Source: Rothia mucilaginosa
Lineage (GTDB): Bacteria > Actinomycetota > Actinomycetes > Actinomycetales > Micrococcaceae
Direction of reading: 5' to 3'
DNA length: 64,000 nt
Assembly: GCF_019334805.1 (NCBI RefSeq)
Contig: NZ_CP079822.1
Location: 1,426,001-1,490,000 of the forward strand
The position numbers and the translations under genes are program-made. Below, piece after piece: positions 36,353-45,633 of this stretch (within the stretch, counting starts at the first letter, position 1; each line of letters opens with the position of its first letter). The notes beneath the pieces were generated by a model that was not told where the DNA came from, did no database searches, and saw nothing but the letters and a program-made list of their open reading frames with translations.

Positions 36353-36393
36353 AAACCCCCGGCGTGTGATTTTAAATCACCCGCCGGGGGTTT
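36353..36393 (+). terminator. Terminator of the Tat-exported protein gene
   Basis: AAACCCCCGGCG pairs with CGCCGGGGGTTT (one extra base), with inner GTGATTT/AAATCAC, then TTTC. Confidence 0.88.
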
Positions 36394-36465
36394 CTTTGCG
36401 CTCAAGCTACGGCACATGCAAGAGCGGCTATATACACTTGGGAGAGCTTATTAGGGGTGTTGTAA

Positions 36466-37659
36466 CTAGCCGACCGTCGTGCCGAACGCCAGACCCAGCA
36501 GGTAGGTCACAAACGCCGCACCGAAACCAATCAGAATCTGACGGATACCGCGCTTGAGCGGGGAAGCACCCGATAGCAGACCCACCACGCCGCCGGTGAA
36601 GCCCAAAGCCGCACCCACAAACAGCAGGGACAGCACCATCGCGAACACACCCGAGAAACCGAAAATATAGGGCAGAATCGGAACCAACGCACCCGAAGCG
36701 AAGAACGCGAACGACGCAGCGGCGGCACCAATATCGGTACCCAAAGCCACGTTCTCCTCACGGTCCTCATCCTCGCGGTGAGACAGCGAGGGGTCGCAAT
36801 CGCAATCCAGGTAGCCGAAACGCTCCATCGCACGGTGGTGCGCCGCCTCCGGCTCCATGCCCCGGGCACGGTAAATCAGTTCCAGCTCGTTCGAATCCAA
36901 ATCCAAATCGTGCGCAACACGCAGGGTTACCTGGGTCGGCTGGGAGGCATCCAGCAGCTCGCGCTGAGAACGCACCGACACGAACTCACCCGCCGCCATC
37001 GACAGCGCACCCGCCAACAGGCCCGCAATACCCGACAGCAGAACCATCGAGCTGGACGCGCCCGAGGCGGTAATACCCATAGTCAGCGCCAGATTCGAGA
37101 CCAATCCGTCGTTAGCGCCAAAGACCGCCGCACGGAAATTGCCCGAAAGCTTCTCGCGACCATTAGTCGCCAGGGCACGAATAATTTCCTCGTGAATCGC
37201 CTCGTCAGCCGCCATTTCCTCGGTGGCGTCCGGGTCCTCAGCGTAGGGGGAGCGGGACTCGGCGCGCTGAGCCATCGCAAGAATAAACACCGAACCGAAG
37301 TTCTTCGCCAAGAACTGCAGTAGCTGCGATTGCAGGGAGGGGCGCACGTGCACATTCGCGTGCTCGCCGAGCATGTCACGCCAATGCTGCTGGTGACGCT
37401 TCTCCGCCTCAGCAACCTGCAGCAGGATTTCGCGGTCGGTACCTTCGGCACGGCGAGCCAGGTAGCGGTAGATGCGCGCCTCCGACTCCTCATCGGCAAG
37501 GTAGCGGCGCCAACGCTTAATCTGCGCGGGGGAGGGGGAGGTGACGGCGCTATGGCGGGTGGCCTGCGGAGCCTCGGTAGCGGTGTTTTCCGGCTGAAGT
37601 TCCTCAGTTTCTTCGCCGTGCTCGTGCTGGGTGCTCTTGTGCTGGGCGTGCGTGCTCAT
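36466..37659 (-). CDS. Ferritin-like + VIT1/CCC1 membrane transporter
   Basis: This 397-residue protein combines an N-terminal rubrerythrin/ferritin-like helical domain (about 40-150: EESEARIYRYLARRA, AEAEKRHQQHWRDML with Glu and His metal ligands) and a C-terminal VIT domain with about five spans (FRAAVFGANDGLVSNLALTMG, LAGALSMAAGEFVSVRSQREL). The family (MbfA-like) exports or stores Fe/Mn. ATG at complement 37657-37659 with AAAGGGAAC upstream is preferred to a longer frame from 37740. It lies downstream of dps on the same strand, separated by a hairpin. Confidence 0.85.
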   Translation of the reverse strand: MSTHAQHKSTQHEHGEETEELQPENTATEAPQATRHSAVTSPSPAQIKRWRRYLADEESEARIYRYLARRAEGTDREILLQVAEAEKRHQQHWRDMLGEHANVHVRPSLQSQLLQFLAKNFGSVFILAMAQRAESRSPYAEDPDATEEMAADEAIHEEIIRALATNGREKLSGNFRAAVFGANDGLVSNLALTMGITASGASSSMVLLSGIAGLLAGALSMAAGEFVSVRSQRELLDASQPTQVTLRVAHDLDLDSNELELIYRARGMEPEAAHHRAMERFGYLDCDCDPSLSHREDEDREENVALGTDIGAAAASFAFFASGALVPILPYIFGFSGVFAMVLSLLFVGAALGFTGGVVGLLSGASPLKRGIRQILIGFGAAFVTYLLGLAFGTTVG

Positions 37660-37960
37660 AGTTCCCTTTCCACGGGTGCCGTGCGCGCAGGGCTGGATCC
37701 CTGCGCCTGATGATGCGTTCATGTCTGTGTGCTCTGTCATGAACAGTGAACCACTCTAGAGCACTCTGAACAGAAAATCTAGGACGGCCTAACCCGATAA
37801 TAATGTTCGCCTCAACGTACTCTAGAGTACCCCGCGGGCGAGGCGAAACGTCGGGAAAAAGCACCGAAACAGCACAGAAACCGGGCGGGTGTACCCTCCA
37901 CAAAGGAGAGCGCACCCGCCCGGTTTATGACTCTAAAATTAGTGTCTTTAGAACGCTGGC
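37660..37960. other. Intergenic region between dps and the VIT gene
   Basis: It contains one hairpin: AAACCGGGCGGGTG (from 37878) with GCACCCGCCCGGTTT (to 37926), a candidate terminator for dps on the minus strand. Three CTCTAGAG-like motifs (37755-37830) lie in the probable VIT promoter region. Confidence 0.6.
37878..37926 (-). terminator. Hairpin after dps
   Basis: The arms AAACCGGGCGGGTG and CACCCGCCCGGTTT are 20 bp apart. On the minus strand it lies 35 bp past the dps stop. Confidence 0.7.
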
Positions 37961-38458
37961 TTAGATGTTGCCTTCGCCGTTTTCCAGGAATGCGCGGATG
38001 AACCACTGGAACTTCTCCAGCTCAGCGGTCTGACCGATCAGCAGGTCCTCGGTGACGGGGTCGGACTCGCCGGCGAATGCAATCGCCTTGCGGTGAGCCT
38101 CAATCACGCGAGTGTAGACGTCGTTCAGAGCGCGCAGGTGGTCAGCAACGCGTGCGCGGCCGACGGGGTAGTCCTCAACGGTGCGCTGTGCGACCAGTGC
38201 GCCAGCCAGACCGTTGGGGGTTGCACCCAGGGTTGCCATACGCTCTGCGATAGCGTCAACGAAATCGCGGACGGTGTCGACCTGGGGGTCAATCATTTCG
38301 TGAACGGCGATGAAGCCGGGGCCGGTCACGTTCCAGTGAGCGTGCTTCAGCAGCAGGTGCAGGTCGTTCAGGTCGTGCAGACGTGCCTGGAGAACCTCGG
38401 AAATGCCCTTGCCTTCTTCGATGGTCAGGCCGGGTGCGGTGTAGTTTGCGAATGCCAT
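37961..38458 (-). CDS. dps: Dps, DNA-protecting ferritin-like protein
   Basis: Dps dodecamers oxidise and store iron with peroxide and protect DNA. The 165-residue protein keeps all five ferroxidase ligands with E. coli spacing: His41 (KHAHWNVTG), His53 (AVHEMID), Asp57, Asp68 and Glu72 (FVDAIAERM). ATG is at complement 38456-38458 behind GAAGGGAGACC. It has its own promoter and lies upstream of the VIT-type iron transporter. Control by IdeR or peroxide is plausible but not shown. Confidence 0.96.
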   Translation of the reverse strand: MAFANYTAPGLTIEEGKGISEVLQARLHDLNDLHLLLKHAHWNVTGPGFIAVHEMIDPQVDTVRDFVDAIAERMATLGATPNGLAGALVAQRTVEDYPVGRARVADHLRALNDVYTRVIEAHRKAIAFAGESDPVTEDLLIGQTAELEKFQWFIRAFLENGEGNI

Positions 38459-38525
38459 GATGGTCTCCCTTCATAATGCTGTGATGCTTGTGGTTCGGTG
38501 GGGTTTGCATCCCCGCCGAATCGTT

Positions 38526-38578
38526 ATTATGAGTAAATCATTTTAAGAAACCAGTGTCAAGTTTATTTTGAGTAATTC
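38526..38578 (-). promoter_or_regulatory. dps promoter with flanking direct repeats
   Basis: On the minus strand TTGACA (complement 38555-38560) is 17 bp from TTTACT (complement 38532-38537). The plus strand shows ATGAGTAAATC (38529) and TTGAGTAATTC (38568), a direct repeat ~39 bp apart that brackets the promoter. These may be regulator half-sites. Confidence 0.55.
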
Positions 38579-38639
38579 GTAATAAATCGTCATTTGCGTG
38601 TTGCACCGCGCTCGAAAACCCTCGCGCCCAGGCATGCAC

Positions 38640-38685
38640 AAAGGGGCGGGACGCGCGGTATCTCGTATCGCGCATCCCACCCTTT
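38640..38685 (-). terminator. Hairpin downstream of the HAD gene
   Basis: AAAGGGGCGGGACGCGCGGTA and TATCGCGCATCCCACCCTTT pair with two mismatches around TCTCG. On the minus strand it lies 82 bp after the HAD stop. Confidence 0.65.
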
Positions 38686-38706
38686 ACGGTGAAGCGTATT
38701 CAGTTT

Positions 38707-38748
38707 TCTGCAGAGCTTTCTCTACAGAACTTTCTCTGCAAGGCATCC
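38707..38748. repeat. Tandem repeat, 3 x 14 bp
   Basis: TCTGCAGAGCTTTC, TCTACAGAACTTTC and TCTGCAAGGCATCC are consecutive; the first two differ at two bases. It is just past the HAD stop on the minus strand. Confidence 0.7.
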
Positions 38749-38766
38749 AGCGTGCGAGCCACGCAG

Positions 38767-39423
38767 CTACGCCAGCGCGCGAACCGCCTCCAGGGTCAGC
38801 TCCTCATGCTTGAGGCGCACGGTGCCCAGCCCCTCCGGAACCTCCAGCTCGCCCGGCACAACAATGACGCGCATACCCGCTGCGGTCGCACTGCGCACAC
38901 CGGAGGGGGAATCCTCAAGAGCCACGCACTGAGTCGGATCAACACCCAGGCGCTCCGCCGCCAAAAGATAAGGCTGCGGGTCCGGCTTGGGGTGGGTGGT
39001 CTCATCATTACCAATAACCACCGAGAATGTACCCTCGGGTGCCGCATTTGCGGTGCGGCGAGCCACGGAGGTGGTCGCATTCGTGACGACTGCCGCCGGG
39101 ATCTGCGCCTCGCGAACCTCCGAGAGGAAACGCTCAATGCCGGGCAGGAACTCGACCGGCTGCTGCGCCAGAGTCTCGTGCACCTTCGCCACCAGCAGGT
39201 TGTTAATCTCCTCGTCCGGCAGGTTCACGCCGCGCTCGCGCAGGTGATCCAGGGTGAACTGCATCGATAGGCCCAGGCAATCGAGGGTGTCCTGCTCGGT
39301 CCAGGTACCTCCAAATTCTGCGGCGAGAGCAACCTTGGCGGCAGCCCATACGGGTTCGGTATCGACGAGGGTTCCGTCGTGGTCGAAGAGAATGGCGGCG
39401 GGGAAGGTGTTCGTAGTCGTCAT
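38767..39423 (-). CDS. HAD-superfamily phosphatase (beta-PGM/GPH-like)
   Basis: This 218-residue hydrolase has motif I DHDGTLVDTE (nucleophile and acid Asp), motif II VVTNATTS, motif III Lys in HPKPDPQPYLLAAERL and motif IV VALEDSPSGVRSA. A four-helix cap follows motif I, so it is subfamily IA. Likely substrates are sugar phosphates or phosphoglycolate. It begins 18 bp after the next gene's stop on the same strand, so the two probably form an operon. Confidence 0.9.
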   Translation of the reverse strand: MTTTNTFPAAILFDHDGTLVDTEPVWAAAKVALAAEFGGTWTEQDTLDCLGLSMQFTLDHLRERGVNLPDEEINNLLVAKVHETLAQQPVEFLPGIERFLSEVREAQIPAAVVTNATTSVARRTANAAPEGTFSVVIGNDETTHPKPDPQPYLLAAERLGVDPTQCVALEDSPSGVRSATAAGMRVIVVPGELEVPEGLGTVRLKHEELTLEAVRALA

Positions 39424-39441
39424 GCTTTTAAGCCTACCGGT

Positions 39442-40125
39442 TTATTTCTGGGGCGAGCGTAGGACGGCGTCCCCAATCGTCACCAAAAAATCTGTACCCG
39501 CGTTCTGGGGGTTCTTGGCGATAGCGAGCAGCGCATCGGCAACGTCCTCACGGGCAATCGTCGGGATGCCTGCAGTTCGCTCAACTTTCGCCATGTCATA
39601 TATCTTCACTCCGCCCCTGCCGGGCTTATCGGTCAGCCTGCCCGGATGCGCACGCGAAATATACGGCTGATACTCGGTGACCAGGGCGTCCGCCTTAACC
39701 TTGTCGGTGAAAATGCCGCGCATGATGACCTTGCACACCAGGCGCATGGGGAGTGAGGCGGTCTGTACCGTATCGCCCACGCCGTAGGCGCTCATCAGAA
39801 TGCAGTGCTTCACGCCTGCGCCCGTGACCGCCTGCATGATGAGAGGTAGACGCTCCTGCATGAACGTGGAGGAGAGAAATTCTCGCACCGTGGCTTTCTG
39901 CCCCAGGATGCTAACCATCACGTCCTGCCCGGAGGATGCTGCGGCAAGCCGCTCGGCATCGTCCAGGGTTCCCGGAATAATGGTGAGATTTTGATGCGCC
40001 CCCAAAAGAGACAGTGCCTTATCGGGGCTGCGCACGTAGGCGGTGACCGCGTGCCCGTCCTCTAGGGCTTTGCGTGTGAAGAGATGGCCGGTGCGGCCGG
40101 TTGCGCCTAGAACCAGTATTTTCAT
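39442..40125 (-). CDS. NAD(P)-binding protein, NmrA/BVR-B-like
   Basis: This 227-residue single-domain Rossmann protein starts MKILVLGATGRTGHLFTRKA, with VMVSILGQKA and HCILMSAYGVGD typical of NAD(P)H-binding atypical short-chain dehydrogenases (BVR-B/YwnB type). The catalytic YxxxK pair is not clearly present. ATG at complement 40123-40125 is placed after a GGGGACC stretch; an ATG 12 bp upstream is the alternative. It probably leads the operon with the HAD gene. Substrate unknown. Confidence 0.82.
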   Translation of the reverse strand: MKILVLGATGRTGHLFTRKALEDGHAVTAYVRSPDKALSLLGAHQNLTIIPGTLDDAERLAAASSGQDVMVSILGQKATVREFLSSTFMQERLPLIMQAVTGAGVKHCILMSAYGVGDTVQTASLPMRLVCKVIMRGIFTDKVKADALVTEYQPYISRAHPGRLTDKPGRGGVKIYDMAKVERTAGIPTIAREDVADALLAIAKNPQNAGTDFLVTIGDAVLRSPQK

Positions 40126-40160
40126 GTGGGTCCCCATCGTGTCTGTGATTGTTGTGGGAA

Positions 40161-40192
40161 CTCGCAAGTGCCCAGCCTCGCAAGTACCCAGT
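40161..40192. repeat. Tandem repeat, 2 x 16 bp
   Basis: CTCGCAAGTGCCCAGC and CTCGCAAGTACCCAGT are adjacent (two differences). Confidence 0.8.
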
Positions 40193-40356
40193 GTGGTCAC
40201 TATAACAATAGGGCTTTGGGTGGGGTTTATGGCTGTGGTTTTTAGCAGAGGTTTTGGTTTGAGCTTGGGTTTCCGCCTCTTTATTCGCGTGAAGAGCCTC
40301 TTGGTCGTTGTCGAAAATTTATTCTTAAAATCTTGATTAACCCCTTGCGCAAAATA

Positions 40357-40386
40357 ATTGAGTGTAGTAGACTCAAGTTATGTAAT
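40357..40386 (+). promoter_or_regulatory. clpB promoter overlapped by a HAIR (HspR) operator
   Basis: ATTGAGT-GTAGTAG-ACTCAAG (40357-40377) matches the HAIR consensus CTTGAGT-N7-ACTCAAG at all but the first base. TTGAGT also serves as a -35 box, 17 bp before a -10 box TGTAAT (40381-40386). HspR binding would block the promoter and be relieved by heat shock, as for clpB in other actinobacteria. Confidence 0.9.
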
Positions 40387-40432
40387 GCAGGGGCACATAG
40401 GATAAGCTCCCTCGAAACACGAAAGGAACGTC

Positions 40433-43042
40433 ATGGAGAACAAGTTCACGACCAAGAGTCAAGAAGTTATCTCGGCGGCAAATACTAACGCTCAAACCGC
40501 CGGTAACCCCACTATTGAAACCGCGCACATCCTCAAGGCCCTCATGGACCAGCGCGAAGGCGTCGCTGTAGCAGTCCTCAAGGCTGCAGGCCTGGATGTA
40601 GACGCTATCTCTGAGGCGGCATCCGCCGAAATCAAGAAGCTGCCGAAGGCATCCGGCGCTTCCGTGCAGAACGCCTCCCTCAGCCGTGCCGCACTCTCTG
40701 CTCTGCAGGCGGCACAGACCCGCGCTCAGGGTTTCGGGGACACCTACGTCTCCACCGAAATGATTCTGCTGGGCATTGCCAGCGGAACCGATAGCACTGC
40801 TGAAGCAATGCATAAGCTCGGCGCTACCGCAGAGCTCATCGCACAGACCATCCCCACCGTCCGAGGAGACCGCACCGTGGATACCCCCGACCCCGAAGGC
40901 ACCTTCCAGGCGCTCGAAAAGTACGGCACCGACCTGACCGCCATTGCCCGCGCGGGCAAGCTTGACCCGGTCATCGGCCGTGACTCTGAGATTCGCCGAG
41001 TCGTGCAGGTGCTCTCCCGCCGCACCAAGAACAACCCCGTTCTGATCGGTGAGCCCGGCGTCGGTAAGACCGCCGTCGTGGAAGGCCTGGCACAGCGCAT
41101 GGTTTCTGGCGACGTGCCCGAATCCCTGCGCGGCAAGACCCTCATCAGCCTGGACCTGGGCTCCATGGTCGCAGGTGCAAAGTACCGCGGTGAATTCGAG
41201 GAGCGTCTGAAGGCAGTCCTCGAAGAAATCAAGAAGTCCGAGGGTCAGATCGTGACCTTCATCGACGAGATTCACACCGTCGTCGGTGCTGGCGCATCCG
41301 AAGGCTCCATGGATGCAGGCAACATGCTCAAGCCCATGCTTGCCCGTGGTGAGCTGCGCCTGATCGGTGCTACCACCCTGGATGAGTACCGCGAGAACAT
41401 CGAGAAGGACCCCGCCCTGGAGCGCCGCTTCCAGCAGGTGTACGTGGGCGAGCCCAGTGTCGATGACACCATCGGTATTTTGCGCGGTCTGAAGGAACGC
41501 TACGAGGCGCACCACAAGGTGCAGATCGCTGACTCCGCACTGGTCGCTGCAGCAACCCTGTCTAACCGCTACATTCCCTCCCGTCAGCTGCCGGACAAGG
41601 CAATTGACCTGATTGACGAGGCAGCATCCCGCCTGCGCATGGAAATTGACTCCGCACCGGAGGAAATCGACCAGCTGCGCCGCGCCGTGGATCGCCTCAC
41701 CATGGAGGAGCTGGCACTTGCCGACGAGACCGATCCCGCATCGGTTGAGCGTCTGGAGGCGCTGCGCAAGGACATGGCAGACAAGAAGGAACAGCTTGAC
41801 GCCCTCAACGCCCGTTGGGAAGCGGAGAAGGCAAACCTGAACCGCGTGGGTGACATCAAGACCCAGATTGACGAGCTACGTTCCCGCGCAGAGGTTGCAC
41901 AGCGTGAAGGTAACCTCGCTGAGGCATCCCGCCTGCTCTACGGTGAGATTCCCGCCAAGCAGGCTGAGCTGGAAGAAGCACAGCGCGCCGAGGACAACGC
42001 CAAGAACGAATCCATGGTCTCCGAAGAGGTCACCGCGGACGATATCGCCGAGGTGATTTCCTCCTGGACCGGCATTCCCGCAGGCCGCATGCTGCAGGGT
42101 GAGTCCGAGAAGCTGCTCGAAATGGAGAAGCGCATCGGTGCCCGCCTCATTGGCCAGGAAGCCGCAGTGGTCGCTGTCTCTGACGCTGTACGCCGTGCCC
42201 GCGCCGGTATTTCCGACCCGAACCGCCCGATTGGTTCCTTCCTGTTCCTGGGCCCGACCGGTGTTGGTAAGACCGAGCTGGCTAAGGCACTGGCTGAGTT
42301 CCAGTTCGATGACGAGCACGCCCTGGTTCGTATCGACATGAGTGAATACTCCGAGAAGCACACCGTTTCTCGCCTGGTCGGTGCCCCTCCCGGATACGTC
42401 GGCCACGAAGAGGGCGGTCAGCTGACCGAGGCTGTACGCCGTCGCCCCTACTCGGTGGTCCTGCTCGACGAGGTCGAGAAGGCACACCCCGAGGTCTTCG
42501 ACATCCTGCTGCAGGTACTCGATGACGGCCGCCTGACCGACGGCCAGGGCCGCACCGTGGACTTCCGCAACGTCATCCTGATCCTGACCTCGAACCTCGG
42601 TTCGCAGTACCTGGTCAACCAGGACCTGCCCTTCGACGAGCGCTCCGAGAAGGCGCTGGAGGTTGTGCACCAGGCATTCCGCCCCGAGTTCCTGAACCGA
42701 CTGGACGACATCATCATGTTCCAGCCCCTGTCGGCTGAGAACCTGGGTCAGATTGTGGGCCTGCAGATCAAGAGCATGGCTAAGCGTCTGGAGGACCGCC
42801 GCCTCATCCTGAACGTCACCCCCGCCGCCCTGGAGTGGCTGGGTAAGACCGGCTACGACCCGGCGTTCGGTGCCCGCCCGCTGCGCCGCCTGGTTCAGCG
42901 CGAGATTGGTGACCGTCTGGCTCGCGGTATCCTCTCCGGTGCTATTCACGACGGTGACACCGTGACCGTGGATGTGAACCCGGACGTTGCCAGCGATGGT
43001 CTGTCGGTGACCTCCGAGCGTGAGCAGAAGGCTGAGAACTAA
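40433..43042 (+). CDS. clpB: Disaggregase chaperone ClpB
   Basis: ClpB hexamers pull apart aggregated proteins with DnaK. The 869-residue protein has the N-terminal Clp repeat domain ([20 protein letters not shown]), a first AAA+ module ([26 protein letters not shown]), the long coiled-coil middle domain (about 405-525) and a second AAA+ module ([44 protein letters not shown]). No ClpP-binding loop is expected. ATG at 40433 follows GAAAGGAACGTC. It is controlled by the HAIR promoter and ends in a terminator. Confidence 0.98.
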   Translation: MENKFTTKSQEVISAANTNAQTAGNPTIETAHILKALMDQREGVAVAVLKAAGLDVDAISEAASAEIKKLPKASGASVQNASLSRAALSALQAAQTRAQGFGDTYVSTEMILLGIASGTDSTAEAMHKLGATAELIAQTIPTVRGDRTVDTPDPEGTFQALEKYGTDLTAIARAGKLDPVIGRDSEIRRVVQVLSRRTKNNPVLIGEPGVGKTAVVEGLAQRMVSGDVPESLRGKTLISLDLGSMVAGAKYRGEFEERLKAVLEEIKKSEGQIVTFIDEIHTVVGAGASEGSMDAGNMLKPMLARGELRLIGATTLDEYRENIEKDPALERRFQQVYVGEPSVDDTIGILRGLKERYEAHHKVQIADSALVAAATLSNRYIPSRQLPDKAIDLIDEAASRLRMEIDSAPEEIDQLRRAVDRLTMEELALADETDPASVERLEALRKDMADKKEQLDALNARWEAEKANLNRVGDIKTQIDELRSRAEVAQREGNLAEASRLLYGEIPAKQAELEEAQRAEDNAKNESMVSEEVTADDIAEVISSWTGIPAGRMLQGESEKLLEMEKRIGARLIGQEAAVVAVSDAVRRARAGISDPNRPIGSFLFLGPTGVGKTELAKALAEFQFDDEHALVRIDMSEYSEKHTVSRLVGAPPGYVGHEEGGQLTEAVRRRPYSVVLLDEVEKAHPEVFDILLQVLDDGRLTDGQGRTVDFRNVILILTSNLGSQYLVNQDLPFDERSEKALEVVHQAFRPEFLNRLDDIIMFQPLSAENLGQIVGLQIKSMAKRLEDRRLILNVTPAALEWLGKTGYDPAFGARPLRRLVQREIGDRLARGILSGAIHDGDTVTVDVNPDVASDGLSVTSEREQKAEN

Positions 43043-43140
43043 ACCGGCTAGATTGGAAAACCCGGTCAGCTGGGTAGTTCCGACGAGCTGGGCAGACTTA
43101 GCCTGTGGCTGAGTTTGCACGTTCGAAACCATAAGAAATA

Positions 43141-43182
43141 GGCTGTGGGGTACCCTCGAATGGGGGTACCCCACAGCCGTTT
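43141..43182 (+). terminator. Terminator of clpB
   Basis: GGCTGTGGGGTACCC pairs perfectly with GGGTACCCCACAGCC, followed by GTTT. Confidence 0.85.
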
Positions 43183-43209
43183 AACGCGTTAGAACCGCGC
43201 TGAACCGCA

Positions 43210-43239
43210 CTAGTACACAGAGCACTAATACACAGAGCA
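43210..43239. repeat. Tandem repeat, 2 x 15 bp
   Basis: CTAGTACACAGAGCA and CTAATACACAGAGCA are adjacent and end 12 bp before the sirtuin start. Confidence 0.85.
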
Positions 43240-43251
43240 TTGAGGAGAAGA

Positions 43252-44220
43252 ATGGACCGCTGGACTGACCACCAGAACTTCGCCGCCGCCGGTGAGCAGC
43301 GCGAAGAAATCGCCTCCGTGCACCGTGCCGCGATCCGCTCGATTCAGCGCGTTGTCTCTGAGAACGCCACCCCGCACGACGAAGAATACGCCTCCGCGGG
43401 TATTGCCGAGCTACTCAAGGCCGGTAAGGTCCTCGTGCTCACCGGCGCGGGCGTGAGCACCGAATCCGGCATCCCCGACTACCGCGGCCCCGGCGGTTCC
43501 CTGCACGATCACCGCCCCATGACCTACCAGGAATTCCGCTACGATGACGCCGCCCGCCAGCGTTACTGGGCGCGCTCCTACGTGGGTTGGCGCCGCATGC
43601 GCCGCGCCGAACCGAACCGCGCCCACTATGCGCTCGCCGAGCTGGAGCAGCTGGGTGCCGTGAGCGGCGTGATTACGCAGAACGTGGATGGGCTGCACGC
43701 CCGCGCTGGAAGCTCTAATCTGCTGGCACTGCACGGCGACCTCTCCCGTATTGTGTGCCTGGACTGCGGGCAGGACGAGAACCGCGAAAGCCTGGATACG
43801 CGCCTGGATGCGGCGAACCCCGGCTACCTGGCGCGCCTAGAAGATGAAGAGCTGCGCGTGAACCCTGACGGTGACGTGGAGCTGGACGAGCACTATATCC
43901 GCGATTTTCAGATGGTGCCCTGCCTGGGGTGCGGTTCGACCCGCCTCAAGCCGGATGTGGTGTACTTTGGCGAATCCGTGCCCACCGAACGTAAGGCACG
44001 CAAGGACGCCATGCTCGCTGAATGTTCGGCGATGCTGGTGGTGGGGTCCTCGGTGGCGGTTATGAGCAGCTACAAGATTGTGCTGGAGGCTCTGCGCGCC
44101 GGCAAACCGGTCGCTGTCATTAACGGCGGTCCGGGTCGTGCGGATGCGAAAGCAACCTACCTGTGGCGCACCGGCGTGGGTGAGGCGCTGGAACTTATGC
44201 TCGACGCCGTTGACGTTTAA
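43252..44220 (+). CDS. Sir2-family NAD-dependent protein deacylase
   Basis: This 322-residue sirtuin removes acyl groups from lysine using NAD+. Motifs are LTGAGVSTESGIPDYRGPGG, ITQNVDGLHARAG, the catalytic His in LALHGDLSRIVC, zinc Cys pairs CLDCG and CLGCG, and KPDVVYFGESV. The extra ~50 N-terminal residues and the wide gap between the Cys pairs resemble the larger actinobacterial group (SIR4/Macro-like class). ATG at 43252 follows TTGAGGAGAAGA; a TTG 12 bp upstream is not needed. Confidence 0.93.
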   Translation: MDRWTDHQNFAAAGEQREEIASVHRAAIRSIQRVVSENATPHDEEYASAGIAELLKAGKVLVLTGAGVSTESGIPDYRGPGGSLHDHRPMTYQEFRYDDAARQRYWARSYVGWRRMRRAEPNRAHYALAELEQLGAVSGVITQNVDGLHARAGSSNLLALHGDLSRIVCLDCGQDENRESLDTRLDAANPGYLARLEDEELRVNPDGDVELDEHYIRDFQMVPCLGCGSTRLKPDVVYFGESVPTERKARKDAMLAECSAMLVVGSSVAVMSSYKIVLEALRAGKPVAVINGGPGRADAKATYLWRTGVGEALELMLDAVDV

Positions 44221-44409
44221 GGGTGCCGAGGCCGTTACACGGGTCTTGCACGGGTCTAAGCGGCGCTGTTTCTTCAGCGCATGCCGTTTCTTTGGCGAAA
44301 TATTGCCGCGCGTGCACCGACCCAAGGTTAAGTGCACGAAAGTGCTATTTTGTGTTGCAAGTCATTGCAAATACCCCCTGGACAGGCGGATACATCCACC
44401 ACGCGGGGA

Positions 44410-44421
44410 TAAAATGATGGG
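44410..44421 (+). promoter_or_regulatory. -10 box and start of a probable leaderless mRNA
   Basis: TAAAAT (44410-44415) is 6 bp before ATG at 44422. No -35 box of good quality is seen. A similar TAGAAT-N6-ATG precedes the paralogue at 45947. Confidence 0.5.
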
Positions 44422-45633
44422 ATGGACATTCGACACACTATCACTCGCTTCGGTGCCACCGCCCTGATCGGTTGCGGTCTGGCGGTCACCGCAATCCCCG
44501 CAACTTTCGCTCAGAACGGTGAAGAGTCCGTTACCCACGTCTACTCCGACAAGGCAACCTCTCACATTTCTGAGGTCTGGTACAAGGGCGAAACCCTGAA
44601 GGTTACCGGCGAAGGCTTCCTGACCCAGGACGGCACCTCCGGTTCCATCATCGCTATCAAGCTGAACAAGGGCTCCGTCAAGATTGACGGCAAGGACTAC
44701 CTGGAAGTTCAGGCTGATGAGAAGGGCAACTTCTCCGTTTCCATTCCCTGGCAGGATGACCTGGACGAGCGCATCTCCGTGGACGTCTACCTGCTCTCCG
44801 GCTCCCTGAAGGACAACGACACCGCTCGCGGCGGCAAGGCGGCTACCGTGAAGATCGAGGCTCGTTCCGTTCAGGAAGCAACCCCCTCCGCAACTGCATC
44901 TGCTTCTGTGAGCGCTTCCGCTTCGGCAACCGCTTCTGTGGTGGCTACCCCCTCCGCTACTGCTACCTCCTCTGCTTCTGTGGCGCCTTCCGCATCTGCT
45001 TCGGCTTCTGCCGCTGATGAGGTTGTTGCCTCCGTGGATGCTGAGATTAAGAACCGCGCTGATGAGAAAGCTTCCGCCACCGCGTCGGTGAGCCCCTCGG
45101 CTACCGCATCGGCTTCCGCTTCTGTGGTGGCGACCCCCTCCGCTTCGGCATCTGCTTCTGCCTCGGGTGCTGCTGATCAGCACGCATTCGTTGCGAACGA
45201 TGCGAAGGATCAGCTGGGTGATTCTGCCTCCGCTACCGAGCAGGCGAGCGCTTCGGCTGAGAGCACTCGCTTTGCGAACTGTGCAGAGGTTGCGGCTGCT
45301 GGTCTGGCACCCATGCCCTCGAGTCACCCGGATTTCCGCAAGAAGTTCGACAACGATGGTAACGGCCTGGGCTGCGAGGTCATCAATAGCGAGGTGACTG
45401 ACGGTTCCTCCTCCAGCATTTCTTCGGGTTCTTCTTCCCGCAACTCTGGCGGTCTGGATAACCTGGGCGGCAGCTCCTCCTCTTCGAGCAGCTACACTTC
45501 AAGCCGTGCTCAGCGCTCTTCCCTGGCTAACACCGGTGCTTCTAACGCCTTCACCATTGCCGGTATGGGTCTGGTAGCTCTGGGCCTGGGTGTTGCTGGC
45601 GTGTCTGCTGTGCGCAACCGCAAGAACTCCTAA
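44422..45633 (+). CDS. Sortase-anchored surface protein with Excalibur domain (paralogue A)
   Basis: This 403-residue protein has a signal peptide (1-30, cleavage after TFA), a ~115-residue beta-rich N-domain shared with the next gene (VSIPWQDDLDERISVDVYLL), a Ser/Ala/Thr-rich stalk (~150-285), an Excalibur calcium-binding motif (FANCAEVAAAG, FDNDGNGLGCEV), a Ser-rich spacer and a sorting signal SLANTG + hydrophobic helix + RNRKNS. LANTG (Ala in place of Pro) fits class E sortase substrates. It lies in tandem with the paralogue at 45947. Function is unknown; Excalibur domains suggest Ca2+ binding at the wall. Confidence 0.87.
   Translation: MDIRHTITRFGATALIGCGLAVTAIPATFAQNGEESVTHVYSDKATSHISEVWYKGETLKVTGEGFLTQDGTSGSIIAIKLNKGSVKIDGKDYLEVQADEKGNFSVSIPWQDDLDERISVDVYLLSGSLKDNDTARGGKAATVKIEARSVQEATPSATASASVSASASATASVVATPSATATSSASVAPSASASASAADEVVASVDAEIKNRADEKASATASVSPSATASASASVVATPSASASASASGAADQHAFVANDAKDQLGDSASATEQASASAESTRFANCAEVAAAGLAPMPSSHPDFRKKFDNDGNGLGCEVINSEVTDGSSSSISSGSSSRNSGGLDNLGGSSSSSSSYTSSRAQRSSLANTGASNAFTIAGMGLVALGLGVAGVSAVRNRKNS

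Larger units (their letters stand above)
38459..38766. other. Intergenic region between HAD gene and dps
   Basis: It holds the dps promoter, a hairpin (38640-38685) and a 14-bp triple repeat (38707-38748). The small plus-strand ORF from 38598 lacks a ribosome site and is rejected. Confidence 0.6.
40126..40432. other. Divergent promoter region between NAD(P)-binding gene and clpB
   Basis: It contains a 16-bp tandem repeat (40161-40192), an unexplained T/G-rich stretch (40200-40320) and the HAIR-controlled clpB promoter. Confidence 0.65.

Noticed and set aside
38598..38813. Plus-strand 71-codon ORF near dps
   Set aside because: It crosses a terminator hairpin and a 14-bp repeat and overlaps the HAD gene antisense.
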